Positions 15,178 to 26,907 of a stretch of DNA of 64,000 nucleotides are shown here, piece by piece. Below the pieces are notes generated by a model. That model was given only the letters and a program-made list of their open reading frames with translations. It had not been told where the DNA came from and made no database searches. Numbering within the stretch: the first letter of the stretch is position 1; each line of letters starts with the position of its first letter. Origin of the DNA: Primulina eburnea (lineage: Eukaryota; Streptophyta; Magnoliopsida; Lamiales; Gesneriaceae); the NCBI RefSeq assembly GCF_022965805.1, contig NW_027331354.1, positions 1-64,000 of the forward strand. The letters run 5' to 3'. A program made the position numbers and the translations under genes.

Positions 15178-15920
15178 TTCGTGGAATTTTCTGCAGCAAA
15201 TCTGGATTCAGCTACTTTTTGAATAAATTCACATAAAAATCACACAAAACAATAAATCTTCCACGGAAATTGAATTTTTGGAGAAATTTATTAATATATA
15301 TTTATTATTTCTCTGCTGCTACATGATTGTGGCAACAGATTGGGCGAGAGAGGGAGAGAGAAAATTGATTCGCAAAGTCAAAAAACGAATAAAAGGGGCA
15401 TCGATTCCAACACAATGTTTTTTTACAGTTCTGTACAGTTGGTGCTAAAAACAATGGTAACAATTCTAACATTAATAGAAAGAAGCGTGGTTTAAACATG
15501 GATGAAATACATTTTTTTTTTGAAATTTTGTCCGACCATAATTTTTATCACAAAAACTCCTACGAAAAAACCGTGTCAATTTTGTTCGACGGATCTGACG
15601 TATGAAAAATATTATTTTTATATTAAAAATATTACTTTTCATTATATATATGAACCGGAATTCATAGACTCGGTTGAACTTTTCACTTTCACCGTTAAAT
15701 TTAAAGAAAGCCAAATTTATTGAGCAGCTACAAACATAGTAGGATGCTAGTTGACATAACAAGGGGCACAAGCATGTGGTTTTTGAGATGAATGATTGGG
15801 TTTGAACGGTTTCCTATTGGCATATATGGATATATGCTGTCAGAGTATTAGAATCCTTCTTATTCTAATAATAACAAGAAGAAGAGAGTGAATCAAGTTC
15901 AAGAATGTAAGAAGCCTACT
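15178..15920. other. upstream region of the START gene
   Basis: This should hold the leader and promoter. A GA/CT-rich tract (GAGAGAGGGAGAGAG) lies near 15346-15361. A weak, degenerate MITE-like trace may lie at 15590-15660. No other gene is seen. Confidence 0.35.
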
Positions 15921-15924
15921 TGGG

Positions 15925-16500
15925 ATCAGGGGTGAGTATTCGGTCGGTTCGGTTACCGACCGAACCGAATTAGCTATAATCGAACCGAACCGAACCGAAC
16001 CGAAATATTTATCTATAACTGAACCGACTGAATTAATTTTCATAACCGATGAAAACCGAATCGAATTAAAATCGGTTAGTTCGGTCGGTGACTGAATTAA
16101 CTGATTAGTTTTTTTTAAAAAAAATTGATTTAACTTTAATTATATATTTAATTTTTCTTGAACACTTACAAAAATGCATAAAAACATAAAATCACACACA
16201 TCACAAATGTATAAGTTTTGTTTGAACACAATTAATACATATTATATCAATTTTAAAATTAAAAATTAAAATATATATAAAAATTGATAAATAATAAAAA
16301 CTTGGTAAATAATAATATTTATTATATCGGTTAATTCGGTTAAATGATTTCAAAATTTTGAAAACCGTAACCGAACCGAATTAACCGATATAAGTATAAC
16401 CGATTTTTTTAATTTGAAAACCGAATTTCCAAAATAACCGAACCAAATTTCCGAATTGGTTTGGTTCGATCGGTTAATTCGATTAAACCAATAAAATCAA
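15925..16500. repeat. CCGAAC/GGTTCGG-rich repeat, probable truncated hAT-type element
   Basis: It starts CAGGGGTGAGTATTCGG, a common end of non-autonomous hAT-type plant elements, followed by tandem CCGAACCGAA words and matching GGTTCGGT words on the other side. I could not find the opposite terminus or a target duplication, so the right end is probably lost or diverged. The following 16501-17109 shows no gene. Confidence 0.5.
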
Positions 16501-17109
16501 AATAGACAATTTTCGACTGACTTGATCTATGAATAACATTATTCTTTATGTCTAAAGTATTGTATTTCGCTGCAAAAGTATCTTTTTTTTGTTAATTATG
16601 TTGTTAACAAATATTGCGTAATATATATTGATTTGAATGAAAAGTATTATTTTTTATATCCAAAGTATTATTTTTCACTTGAAACATGTTTACAATCGAT
16701 GTATATTTGTGGGGTCGGTTTTTCAAGTCAAATTGCGATACGGTTTACCCATTCTGTGTTTTGTATTATGGTTTTTGTGTCTATGGACTATATTCTGATA
16801 AACTTATCAAAGACTGATACAAAATCCCTGCTGTATGTTATTGGATTTCTCACTGGATTCTGTTCTTAGACAAGGGAGAGCATTTGCGTGGCAATATTCT
16901 CAAGACTTTCCATTCCATTCAAGAATGAAATATTGTTTACATTTCGACAAAATGTACCGAATAAGTTACAGAAAACTTACAGTTGAAACACTAAATTAAA
17001 GCAAACCACTCAAAGGGCCTTGCTGTTTTGACATATGCAGTCAAAATACAGCACTTGAAAGGCATAAATTAAAGTCGTTCCACCATAATTACTACTAACC
17101 AAGAGCTGA

Positions 17110-18925
17110 TCAAGAATGAACAGCAATGTCACCAACAATCTTCGATGCAAAAGTCTCATCCATCACCTCCTCTCGTTGGATCGTTTCTATGATCTTGCAG
17201 GTGGTAGTGCCATTCTGTACAGTGATCTCGAGTTTCCTTCTACCCAACTTTGGCGATTTTGCACGAGTTGGAGGCGGCTGATACAATGATGTGTAGGCAA
17301 AAACAGCGAGTTTATGTTTCCTGAGTATGATGTTCTATAACTATAGTTACAGAAAATTTTGAAAGTTTTCATGATCATGGCAATGTTCCGGTACCTTTTT
17401 CAGTTCGACCTGTGGTGGAGGTTCCTCGTGGTAGAAGCTTGGCATCGGACTTGCCTTAAACATCAAACTCTTTCGCAGTTGCTTGATTGCGGCTTCAGTC
17501 TCTTCCTACAAATATGCAGAAGCCAGAAAAGACAGGTGTTCAAGGATTTTGATGATACTGTTATATTTGTCATGGATTTTTAACTTGTCTTCCGTAAGTT
17601 ACAAGATTTCAAAAGACACAAATAAAAATGAATCTATTATCATAGACTATATATAGATGTGAAATCAATGATTTTTTTTAATGATGAATAGAAACTAAGG
17701 AACTCAATCTATAACAAAATCTTGAACTTGAAAATATCTGTTATTCTGTCTAACATAAGAACATGTAATCACCTTCTTTCTTGCCTCATCTTGAGTTCTC
17801 TCAGCTTCCAATGCTTGAGTTTTCTCCTCCAATTTCAAGTAAAACTAACGAAGAATAGCGAAGATAAGTAAGAATCAAAACAAAGTTAAACTAATCGTTT
17901 GAATTCTACCTGCTTCCTTCTCTCAGCTCGTTCACTGCTCTTAAACACCGGTGCTGATGCGATAGTCGTCTTTTTGAACTTTCTTGATGATGCACCAATT
18001 CTTATGTGATTTGAGAAAAAATAAATTTAGAGAGTCAACGTAAAGAGAAAGAAAACATAAATAAATGTAATGGATAGTTCAATTTGAGATTAGATACGAT
18101 GAGGTGAATGAAAAATCATCTTCATCAGGATGCTTCTTGTTATCAGGTTGCAATGGCTTCCTTGATTCCATCTGTGCGACTATCTGAACCGACATAGAGA
18201 ACACAGTATCAGTTGTTGACATTTTTCTCGTCCATTTAAGATTTCTCATGCATCAAAGTGTGCATATGTTGTCTCAAGATCTTGTTGAAGATGGAAATAA
18301 AAGTTGAGCAAACTTAGACATGACTACCAAATTCACAAGACCGATCGGAAAAATCCATTTCATTTTTTTAAAAAACAACCTGAGAATTATGGGTCGAAAA
18401 CAACAGCAGACCTTTTACCGAAATATACAGTGAAGCATAAAGATGGTAAGACAAATTTACAGGTTTATATCCAGCAGTAGCATCCTCAAACTCGGAACCA
18501 AATGGACGAGTTCCACAGAAAGCGCGCCTTTCAGTTTCAAGAGCAAAGGGCTGTGGAACTGTACGTTTAGTTTTACGGTTTCCAGCAGCAGATTTGGTGG
18601 CCTTTTTGCCACAAGCTCCCATCTTCTTGTCATCATTCGTTACCTTTCGATCTTCAAATGTTGCATCCTCCTTTGACATGAAAGTTTCAGTGTTAAAGAT
18701 TGGAAAATCTTGTTGATGTTTCATGTTTTCACAAATCTTTGGAATATCCATGGCCTTTTCTTTGTCGCATTCTTTTGTTTCAAAGTCTTTCCCTTCAGAA
18801 TCACTACTCAATGCTTCTAGCAGACTGGAAATTCCATGTGTTGAGTCATCGGAGGCACCACTTGAGTATATTATGACACCTTCCCCTTCCTTGTTCATGT
18901 GAATGTCACGAACTTCCAGCTCCAT
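17110..18925 (-). CDS. TPX2/WVD2-like microtubule-associated protein
   Basis: Six coding exons: 18461-18925, 18098-18171, 17910-18000, 17773-17844, 17395-17505 and 17110-17277, giving 326 residues. Every junction is GT-AG and keeps frame. The acidic N-terminal half begins [18 protein letters not shown]. The C-terminal half carries the TPX2 signature: [20 protein letters not shown] at about 193-214, then KLEEK, a charged coiled segment, [20 protein letters not shown], and [15 protein letters not shown] at 272-286. This layout is that of plant WAVE-DAMPENED2-like proteins, which bind and bundle cortical microtubules. I chose 18925 rather than an upstream ATG at 18955 because a TTTGTTTCAG acceptor at 18930-18939 places the upstream ATG in a leader intron. 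The exact paralogue in the WDL family is not assigned. Confidence 0.9.
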
Positions 18926-18929
18926 ACCA

Positions 18930-20083
18930 CTGAAACAAAACGCAATCGCAGCCATTCAAATCTTTCGGTCTGAATCAGGACCCACATAACAAATCAGTAA
19001 AGGAATCATTTCAAAGTTTTTAGAATATGATTGTCATTTCAATTCAATCATTCCCTTTCTCTTAAGAACCGTAAAAGCAATGATCTCAAATAAAAACAAG
19101 AGTCTTGTTCAAGGTAGAATCTAAAATACTTGAGGCAGATAGAGATGGAGCTGATAGAAAGCTATATAAGTAGAGGAACGTGAAGAAATCTCACAGTTCT
19201 GTCTACTTTCACCAGAGCACATGTTTTCGCGATATAGAAACTGTGACTCTTTGATTAAGCCAACAAGGCCTCACAATCTCAAACGAATGAAACTCTCATT
19301 TTCAGAGCAGGAATTTCACACCCAAATACATAAATTGAAAAGTTCAAAACTTTAACCATCCAACCAACTCCATGGCGACACAATCATATGCAAAACACAA
19401 CCTCGGCAAAAATGACAACTTTTTAAGCTCCAAAGCGACCTAACAACTGAGCATGGACAATCACTACAAGCTTGAAAAGCGTGGCATACAGCGTCATACA
19501 CACCACGGAAATGAAAACCCAAATAACACATAAAAACTTGTTTCTCACAAAGAAAACATGTTATTCGACCAGACCCAATAATTTCTTTTCCACGATAAAG
19601 GCAACCAACTTGAAAATCCCGACATCACCACCAAATCAAGAATCCAGAGATAATTCTTCGAGACCATTTACTTTTGGTCTTTTGGGGGGAAGTCATCAAA
19701 AATATAAAGACATGATTTATTTTAAAAACTTCCTAAATAGATAAATATATCTACCATCCAATTCCATCTCTTTCCGTCGATAATGACGTCATAACCGATC
19801 GTTAAACCACTAATTAAAAAGAATTTTTAGGTAAAATTTAGTTATCATTTTAATAGGCACTTATGACTTTACTAATCCGTCTATTGTCTTAATCAAAGGA
19901 AAATAATTTCTTTTACTTTTTTCTAAAAAAATCCATTTTTATATGACATCACCTCTTTTTTTATTTTAAAAAAAAATCTATTTTTCGTATTAAATATGAA
20001 CTTTAAAATTTTAACTTAAATTATTATATAAACAAAAAATTGGTGGATTGGTGAACTGAATCCAGTCATTTGAATTTTGAAAA
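18930..20083. other. leader intron and promoter region of the TPX2-like gene, then spacer
   Basis: The minus strand shows a TATA-like CTTATATAGC at about 19161-19170, a reasonable distance upstream of a leader exon. I did not fix the leader exon or its donor. From 19740 the sequence is AT-rich spacer with no gene. Confidence 0.35.
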
Positions 20084-20263
20084 CGCAAAAATTTATGTGA
20101 GCTTGTCTTACAAATCGTATTTTGTGAGACATATCTCTTATTTAGGTCATCTATGAAAAATAGTATTTTTATGCTAAGAGGATTACTTTTTATTGTGATA
20201 TCGGTAAGGTTGACCCGTCTCAAAGATAAAGATTCGTGAGACCATCTTACAAGAGTTATACTC
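20084..20263 (+). mobile_element. MITE copy F, degenerate
   Basis: Same family, with eroded left palindrome (GTGAGCTTGTCTTAC). The flanks TTTTGAAAA (20075-20083) and TGTTGAAAA (20264-20272) are likely a 9-bp duplication with one mismatch. Confidence 0.7.
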
Positions 20264-21390
20264 TGTTGAAAATTGGAAAACAACTCACATTGTTTAAAAA
20301 TTATTTCATTATAGTTATTTAATTTGAGAAACTTGATTTTTTTATAATTAATTTAAATTTTTTAATACCTATTTATTATTCTTTACTATTTTAAGAACAT
20401 ATTCGGAGAAAGATAATGAGCAAAAGAGATTTATTTCGAGGATTTATAATTTTTGTGCTAAAATTGTAATGTTATATTTTTATTGTCATTTATTATATTG
20501 TTAAATGCTTTAACATATGTGTGCTTATTGATATTTACATATCCGTAGACTATAAGGACTAATTTAAAAAACTTAAAATTTGTTTTAAAATAATCAGAAG
20601 ATTTCATTGGAAAAAATTCAAAATTTAAAAATCGGTCATTCAAACAAAACATAACCTAACCAAACAAAAATTTAGGTTTAATTTGGTTTGATTTTTAGTT
20701 ATTAGTAATTGCTTTGGTTTGATGTTAAGTAAAACCAATAAATTTTTAGTTTGGTTTTTTGTGCGGTATATCCAACTTGCTGGGAGGTCATGCTGAGATA
20801 TTTTTAGGCTTAAAATATATTTTAAATTCTTTTCCCTACTTGTAATAATAAATATTTACTTACAAGTTAATTTAGTATGATCAGAGTGACATAGCCTCAT
20901 ATTTATGTGCAATTACTTTCTTCCATTTCATTTACTTCTATTATTTGTTGATTTCTGATTTACTGATTTCGAGAAGTTTTGGTTCACTAAGTTCAGTTAG
21001 ACTTTTTACGTACTGATTATTCCAGTTGTCAACTGCACTCAAAAAATCGAGATTTGATCTTTACTATTGACACCAATTGAGATCTCTTAAGCTCGGGAAA
21101 ATAAAATTTTGTGGGATGTTTATTCTCCTCGTCTAAACAACTCCATCAAAATGTTTATATAATACCACCCCTTCGGATTATCCATCCCCGGTCAGAGACA
21201 TGATCTTATTTTTAGAAATCTTTAAATATATAGATTTTATGCAATGCAAATATTTTTGCATATAAATCATATAGACTCCTCTTATATATCCCTTCCTAAT
21301 AATTGTTTTTGTTGCGTTTCATTACGATTTGTCTGTTTTGTATATGCTTTCGACGTTGGGAGATGGGTTTTGAACATTATAATTTTGACC
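20264..21390. other. AT-rich spacer, no gene seen
   Basis: A patch of TTTAGTTTGGTTT-like words at 20670-20770 resembles low-complexity transposon interior. Nothing else is identified. Confidence 0.4.
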
Positions 21391-21395
21391 GATAT

Positions 21396-23198
21396 TGTGA
21401 AGATCCGGACGCTAATCATTTTTTAATCATGATTGGGACTAATTAATCAGTTATAGTAAACAGGGTCTAATTTTTTTTTTTTAAAACGCGGAAGGTAATG
21501 GAATCAAACTCCTATATATATCAGTATAAAAATATAAATCTGATCAAATATACAAACATACACACTCAGGTTCAACAACTACTATCAAGTGTTTAAACCC
21601 TATCTCTAGTCCAAGTCCGGAATCACCACTCTAATCTCGATCTGTCTTCACCTCTGTGACCATGTACCTGTCCCACCTGTTGTCATGCACACATACAAAC
21701 AAGACAACAGCCGGATAACTCCGGTGAGATATAAATATCTCAGTATAAACAATGTATTAAATGCAATCATATAAAACATATATAAAAGCATAAACAAACA
21801 TCAAAACATGTATCTAGTCTGACTACATGAATCAATGACTCGTGATCTAATCTTATCTTATCTCAAATCTAGGGATCCCGATCTAATTTAGACTCTGGTA
21901 TTCTGTATCGAGTGTCTGAGATAGACATCGATCTACATCTAAGGCTCTTCGATACACCGTAAGTCTAGAGTCTTATCGGTTCTGAGAAATACTCGGCGGT
22001 CCTGCCCTAGCTAGGCTGATCTGCCCTAGACTTGGACTCTGACTCTGTTCTAAGTCAATACATTAACATATCAATCTGATAATCTGCAAATATCAATGCA
22101 ATAATTAAAGTATGTGATTTAGGGAAACTCAAGTCAAACCTCACTTGAGTTGTGCAATCCCAACTCAACATTAATTTATACATTTCTTGTTGTCGATCTG
22201 ATACAATCAAAGTCTGGATTCAAAGTCTGTCATTGTTCAATCTGACAATGACAATATCAATATTCTGTATCAATATTCTAATCAATAACAATCTGATCAA
22301 TCTGGATTTAATTCAAAATCAACGGTATAACGGTACAAACTCAGTATCCCCGTCAATACCACGTCACCAGATAACAACTCTCTCAATTCATAATCGATAC
22401 CAACACAATCTGATATCATATCTCAATCAATTAAATTCAGAAAATCACAACAATTCCATAATCAGTCCGTTTCTTAATCTGACTTCGATTCTATGATGTC
22501 TAATATGTCAAGAACAACATATATGAGTTCCATTCAATTCTGACAATATCATAATTTCAAAGCATGTCAAAACGTAGTAAAACTTACGTCCAGTTGTAGC
22601 CTACGTTGCTAGGAACTCGATACCGAAGTCGGATTCAAAATCAGACGGACGAATTTCTCACAAAAGGCGTAAGGATTTTCGATACAATTTCTCAGACCCT
22701 TTTCTCGACTTTCCTTACTGATTTTCGAAGGATTTCGTACATATATATATATCAATGCATGCAACAGCAAGGTGGCCTCATTTTTGCCAAACACGTCGCA
22801 CCGCGGGTGCGGTAGCAACGGGACCGCGGGTGCGCTGCGTGTATTAATCCATATCCATTTTCCAGAAGTCAAGACTGCGGGTGCGGTCTTGTTTTTACTG
22901 CGGGTGCGGTCTCACTTTTTCAAAAATTGCTACCCTACTGGACATGCACCGCGGGTGCGGTCTTGTTTTTACCGCGGGTGCGGTCTCACTTTTTCAAAAA
23001 TTGCTACCCTACTGGACATGCACCGCGGGTGCGGTATCTTCTCGACCGCGGGTGCGGTATTGCTTCGGCAGTAAATTCCAAATTCAGAATAAATGGTCGC
23101 GCATTATCTTAAATCGTGTCTCCGTTGGCCCTTTCGTAATCACGTTAATTATAAATCAATACTCTTTGATTAACAGTGACTAAATCTCGGGCATTACA
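21396..23198 (-). mobile_element. solo LTR 1 (probable Ty3/gypsy), 1.8 kb
   Basis: It is bounded by TG...CA (TGTGAAGATCCGGACG at the left, CTCGGGCATTACA at the right) and by a perfect 5-bp target duplication GATAT (21391-21395 and 23199-23203). Read on the minus strand it starts TGTAATGCCCGAG and ends GTCCGGATCTTCACA, the usual look of a Tekay/Del-type chromovirus LTR, hence the strand call. No primer-binding site, coding interior or second LTR is present, so this is a solo LTR left by LTR-LTR recombination. It shares long blocks with the copy at 60632-62691, including GTCCGGAATCACCAC and CCCACCTGTTGTCATGCACA. Its right part carries a CpG-rich tandem array. Confidence 0.88.
22877..23059. repeat. 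74-bp tandem array with paired GCGGGTGCGGT motifs inside solo LTR 1
   Basis: GCGGGTGCGGT starts at 22877, 22900, 22951, 22974, 23025 and 23048: pairs 23 bp apart repeating every 74 bp. Two more copies lie at about 22803 and 22831. The spacer between pairs (CTCACTTTTTCAAAAATTGC and onward) is repeated essentially exactly in the first two units. Confidence 0.92.
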
Positions 23199-23405
23199 GA
23201 TATATTTATTATTTTGTAATTTTAGTTTTTTTTATTGAAGTATATATTTATAATTTGAGATTTTAGTTTTATTTTATGTTGTCATATTTTAATTATTATT
23301 GTTTTTCTCCCAATTTTAGTCATACTTTCGGAGTTGCATCGCTGTGGTGCTGACTTATACGTGACAATATCAAAACTCTTTACGAAAGGATTATAATTGT
23401 CAAAA

Positions 23406-23587
23406 GAGTAGGTCTTTTGTGAGACGGTCTCACGATTCTTTATGTGTGAGACGGGTCAACCTTAACGATATTCACAATAAAAAGTCATACTCTTAGCATA
23501 AAAAGTAATACTTTTAATGGATGACACAAATAAGATATTCGTCTCACAAAATACGATCCGTGAGACCGTCTCATATAAGTTTTTGCC
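23406..23587 (-). mobile_element. MITE copy G
   Basis: Inverted copy starting GAGTAGGTCTTTTGTGAGACG. The flanks TTGTCAAAA (23397-23405) and TTGCCAAAA (23588-23596) form a 9-bp duplication with one mismatch. Confidence 0.83.
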
Positions 23588-23911
23588 TTGCCAAAAACTA
23601 AAATATAAGTTACTAAGACCAAAATTTGATGAGATTGAATCGATATCATAAAAAGGACATATTTAAACTCACACGAGGCATTAATATTTCGAAAGCCAAA
23701 CTTTGGATCATGGGTTAGTAATTTTGCATTATTCAAATGTAATATACAGAAATCTTGGATAAATTAAAAGGTTGTGTATTTGGATTAATAAATTGAAATT
23801 TTGAAACGATTTTCTTCATTTGATAGAGAAATTTAGTCACATTCATCTCTCAATTATTTATATCATTTAGAAAATCCAAAGATATATAAACCATAAATAC
23901 ATAAATAATAG

Positions 23912-24086
23912 GTATATAGTCATATCGTTTCACAAATCTTTATCTATGAGACATGCCAATCATGTTCATATTTACAATAATAAGTAATACTTCTGACATA
24001 TAAAATAATATTTTTTCATGGATAACTCAAATAAGATATCTCTCTCACAAAATTGATCTGTAAGTCCGTCTCACAAATTTTTTTAT
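23912..24086 (-). mobile_element. MITE copy H, degenerate
   Basis: Recognisable by GTTTCACAAATCTTTATC, the ATGGATAACTCAAATAAGAT core and the terminal CCGTCTCACAAATTTTTTT. The ends are approximate and I see no clear target duplication. Confidence 0.6.
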
Positions 24087-25085
24087 GATAAATAAATGAT
24101 TTTGGAAGTCTTGAAAACATATAGGGTTAGTTGCATAATCCTTATAGGAATTTGAATGGTTTAATTTAATGAAACGAATTTATGCAATGATAAGACTTGA
24201 AAGACAACCACATGTCAACGAAAAATTATATTTTCATTTGATTTTTGATGTATATGATATAGTTTTATCAAGTTTTATATTTATTTTACAAAATTTTAAT
24301 ATATCCATTTAATACTAAAGGATTATATTTTATATACATTATAACACCAAGTTATAATCTAATTCACTATTTTCGATTAAAAAGTTTTTAAGTTAAACAT
24401 AATAATTTTAATGTTACTAGGGTCCTCTGCAAGCAATGTACAATCTACTAAATAAATAATTCAGATTTTTAAATTATTATAAGTAGAGAAAAATATAGTA
24501 GTAATATTACTTTGATATAATTTAGATAGTAATATATTTTAAACAATCAATCAGTAAGAACATAACGTAAAAGATCCTCAAATAAATAAAGTTTTTGTAA
24601 GAATATTTAGTATATTTGTTTAATCGATAGTCATGATTGATATAATGATGTAACTTAAATATTTTAAATTATATAACGTTTTTGTAAGATGGAAGATACT
24701 TCTTTAATGATAATGATAGATACAACTTAAATATTTTATATTATAGCAACTCAAACATTACTTTTCTGGTTGTATCTAATTTCTATGAAATTTTTATTAT
24801 TATGAAGAATTGCAATTTAATTTATGTATATTTGTCCTTTTTGCTATTTTATTCATTTATTTTGTCAAATTTCAGTGTTATTTCAATATCTCTGTTTATC
24901 CCCCTTCCAATTTTGACTATGTCTCCAACACAACGCTGATGTGGCACTGACATAGCGTTGACATAACACTTACACGTGCAATGACATGTTAATACCCCGA
25001 TGAAAATGCCAAAACTTACCAAAAAATTAAAAGATCTGGCACTATGTTACGATTCCAACAACATAAAGGATCAAAATTGTAAAGA
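24087..25085. other. AT-rich spacer, no gene seen
   Basis: Scattered TATTTTAAATTAT words repeat loosely between 24480 and 24740. No coding or structural feature is supported. Confidence 0.4.
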
Positions 25086-25205
25086 ATAAGTCTCATATGA
25101 GACGATCTCACATATCTATATTTGTTAGAAGGGTTGACTTGATCTATATTTACAAAGAATTTTTTTTATTTTTGACATAAAAAGTAATAATTTTTATGAA
25201 TCAAG
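25086..25205 (-). mobile_element. MITE copy I, truncated
   Basis: It starts GAATAAGTCTCATATGAGACG and keeps the GACATAAAAAGTAATA core, but the distal end is missing, apparently cut by the LTR-like sequence that follows. Confidence 0.55.
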
Positions 25206-25500
25206 TCGGATATTTGAATGTTGAAAATAAATGATTTGAATATTGAAAAATAACAGTTGAATATTTGAATGTTGAAAATAAGAGTTGTAAAATTAGAAAT
25301 TTGTTTGTGATGATGTATGTAATGATGTATTTTATTTTTTGGATTATATGTAATGAAACTCTATAAATAGATCTCTCATTTGTGAAAAAAATCACAATTG
25401 AGTAGAGAGAAAAATATTATAAAGTGTTTAATTTGGTAAATTTTGAGAGTTTGAGATTTTTACTTTTTAACATAAATTTTTACTTTTTCACAACATAAAG
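25206..25500 (+). repeat. LTR-like fragment with TATA box
   Basis: ACTCTATAAATAGATCTCTC at about 25359-25378, followed by CACAATTGAGTAGAGAGAAA, resembles the promoter/R part of plant copia LTRs. Direct repeats of TGAATNTTGAAAATAA lie just upstream (25216-25280). Boundaries and family are uncertain. Confidence 0.35.
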
Positions 25501-25760
25501 AGATTATTAAAATTACATATTCATATTAATCAGATAAATCGATTCGACTCATATCAATCATAAAAATTAACATATTTTTCATAAAAAATAATATTTTTCA
25601 TGACTCGGGAGATTTTTTTATCAAAATTGACCCGTGAGATCTCACAAGATTTTTTTTATATATAATTTGTTAAAGCAACAAAACAAAATAAATAACAAAA
25701 ATCGAAAAAAAATGTTTGAGAGAGTTTTTGGGTCGCATATTTTTCTTGTTCCTCTAAAAT

Positions 25761-25942
25761 GAGTTGGTCTCTTATGAGACGGTCTCACGAATCTTTATAT
25801 GTGAGACTGGTCAATCCTACCGTTATTCACAATAAAAAATAATACTCTTAACATAAAAAGTAACATTTTTTCATGGATGACCCAAATAAGATATCTATCT
25901 CACAAAATACGACTCGTGATACCGTCTCACACAAGTTTTTAC
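25761..25942 (-). mobile_element. MITE copy J
   Basis: Near full-length inverted copy (GAGTTGGTCTCTTATGAGACG ... CACACAAGTTTTTAC). No convincing target duplication was found. Confidence 0.75.
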
Positions 25943-26432
25943 ATTATCATTATTATTTTCAATACTTGAGAGAAATAATAATCATGCGTGATTTGCAGTT
26001 TACATCTAATAATTATTTTGGACACTTTAACGATAAGAGAAGTTGGATTGTCAAATGATGTGAATGTGTGAACTATGAGAGACAAAGGCAGTTGGGGTCC
26101 ATTATTTCCTCTGATTGATTACTCTTCCCTAACCTTCTTGATAAACCCCACCTTTACTTTATTCACATTAATTTCCCTTCATTTAACACAAATTAACTTA
26201 ATTTGGACTCATAAGTAATATTTTTTTTTTAAAATTTCATGACTATACCATTTTCAAGGTAAGGTAATGGCTTAAAGATTTCAGATAACTTTAATTAAAA
26301 TGTAAACTTCTCACACACGCATGTAAGTTTTGTATATTGCACACCCACGGTACACATTTATGTCCTATTGAATATGAATTTTTTTTATATTTCATCACGT
26401 CCGATAGGTGAGTGTCACACACATACATACAT

Positions 26433-26480
<48 letters not shown>

Positions 26481-26907
26481 AATACTAACATGATATTATA
26501 TAATATCATCGTAATCATAATATTTTAAAATTATTTTATACATAGAGCATATTAACATATTCAAGAGCTAAAACATGCAAGCAGAACTTATAGTTTATGC
26601 TCGCCAATATACTTGTGAAATAATGCTTAGTAACAGAAGTATTTCTAATTATTTTTTGTATAGAGAGTATTGACATATTCAAGAGCTCGAGATTGCAGGC
26701 CAAACTCATGGATTTAAACACATAAGCCAACTCGCGAGTTGGCGAGCTTAAACTCGGTTCTTTAGCTCGAGCTCGATTTTGATTTCTAGAGCTCAAGTTT
26801 ATGATTGTCTTGCAATTAATGAAATTCATGCGCACACATGTGTTGAATAAGACCAAGATTACATGCGTAGCGTAGATTATACATGCAACATCATAAATAA
26901 TTAAATA
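25943..26907. other. spacer and 3' flank of UAH
   Basis: No gene is seen. It holds an (AT)n run at about 26441-26476 preceded by ACATACATACATATACATAC words, and a GAGCTCGAGCTCGA-type low-complexity patch at 26695-26795 of unknown origin. Confidence 0.4.

Noticed and set aside
22877..23059. Possible CRISPR-like array
   Set aside because: The unit spacers are identical rather than unique, the host is a plant, and the array lies inside an LTR with a clear target duplication.
22772..23183. Overlapping ~100-residue frames with repeated Cys/Gly/Ala motifs
   Set aside because: They are produced by the 74-bp GCGGGTGCGGT array inside solo LTR 1. The repeats keep several frames open on both strands.
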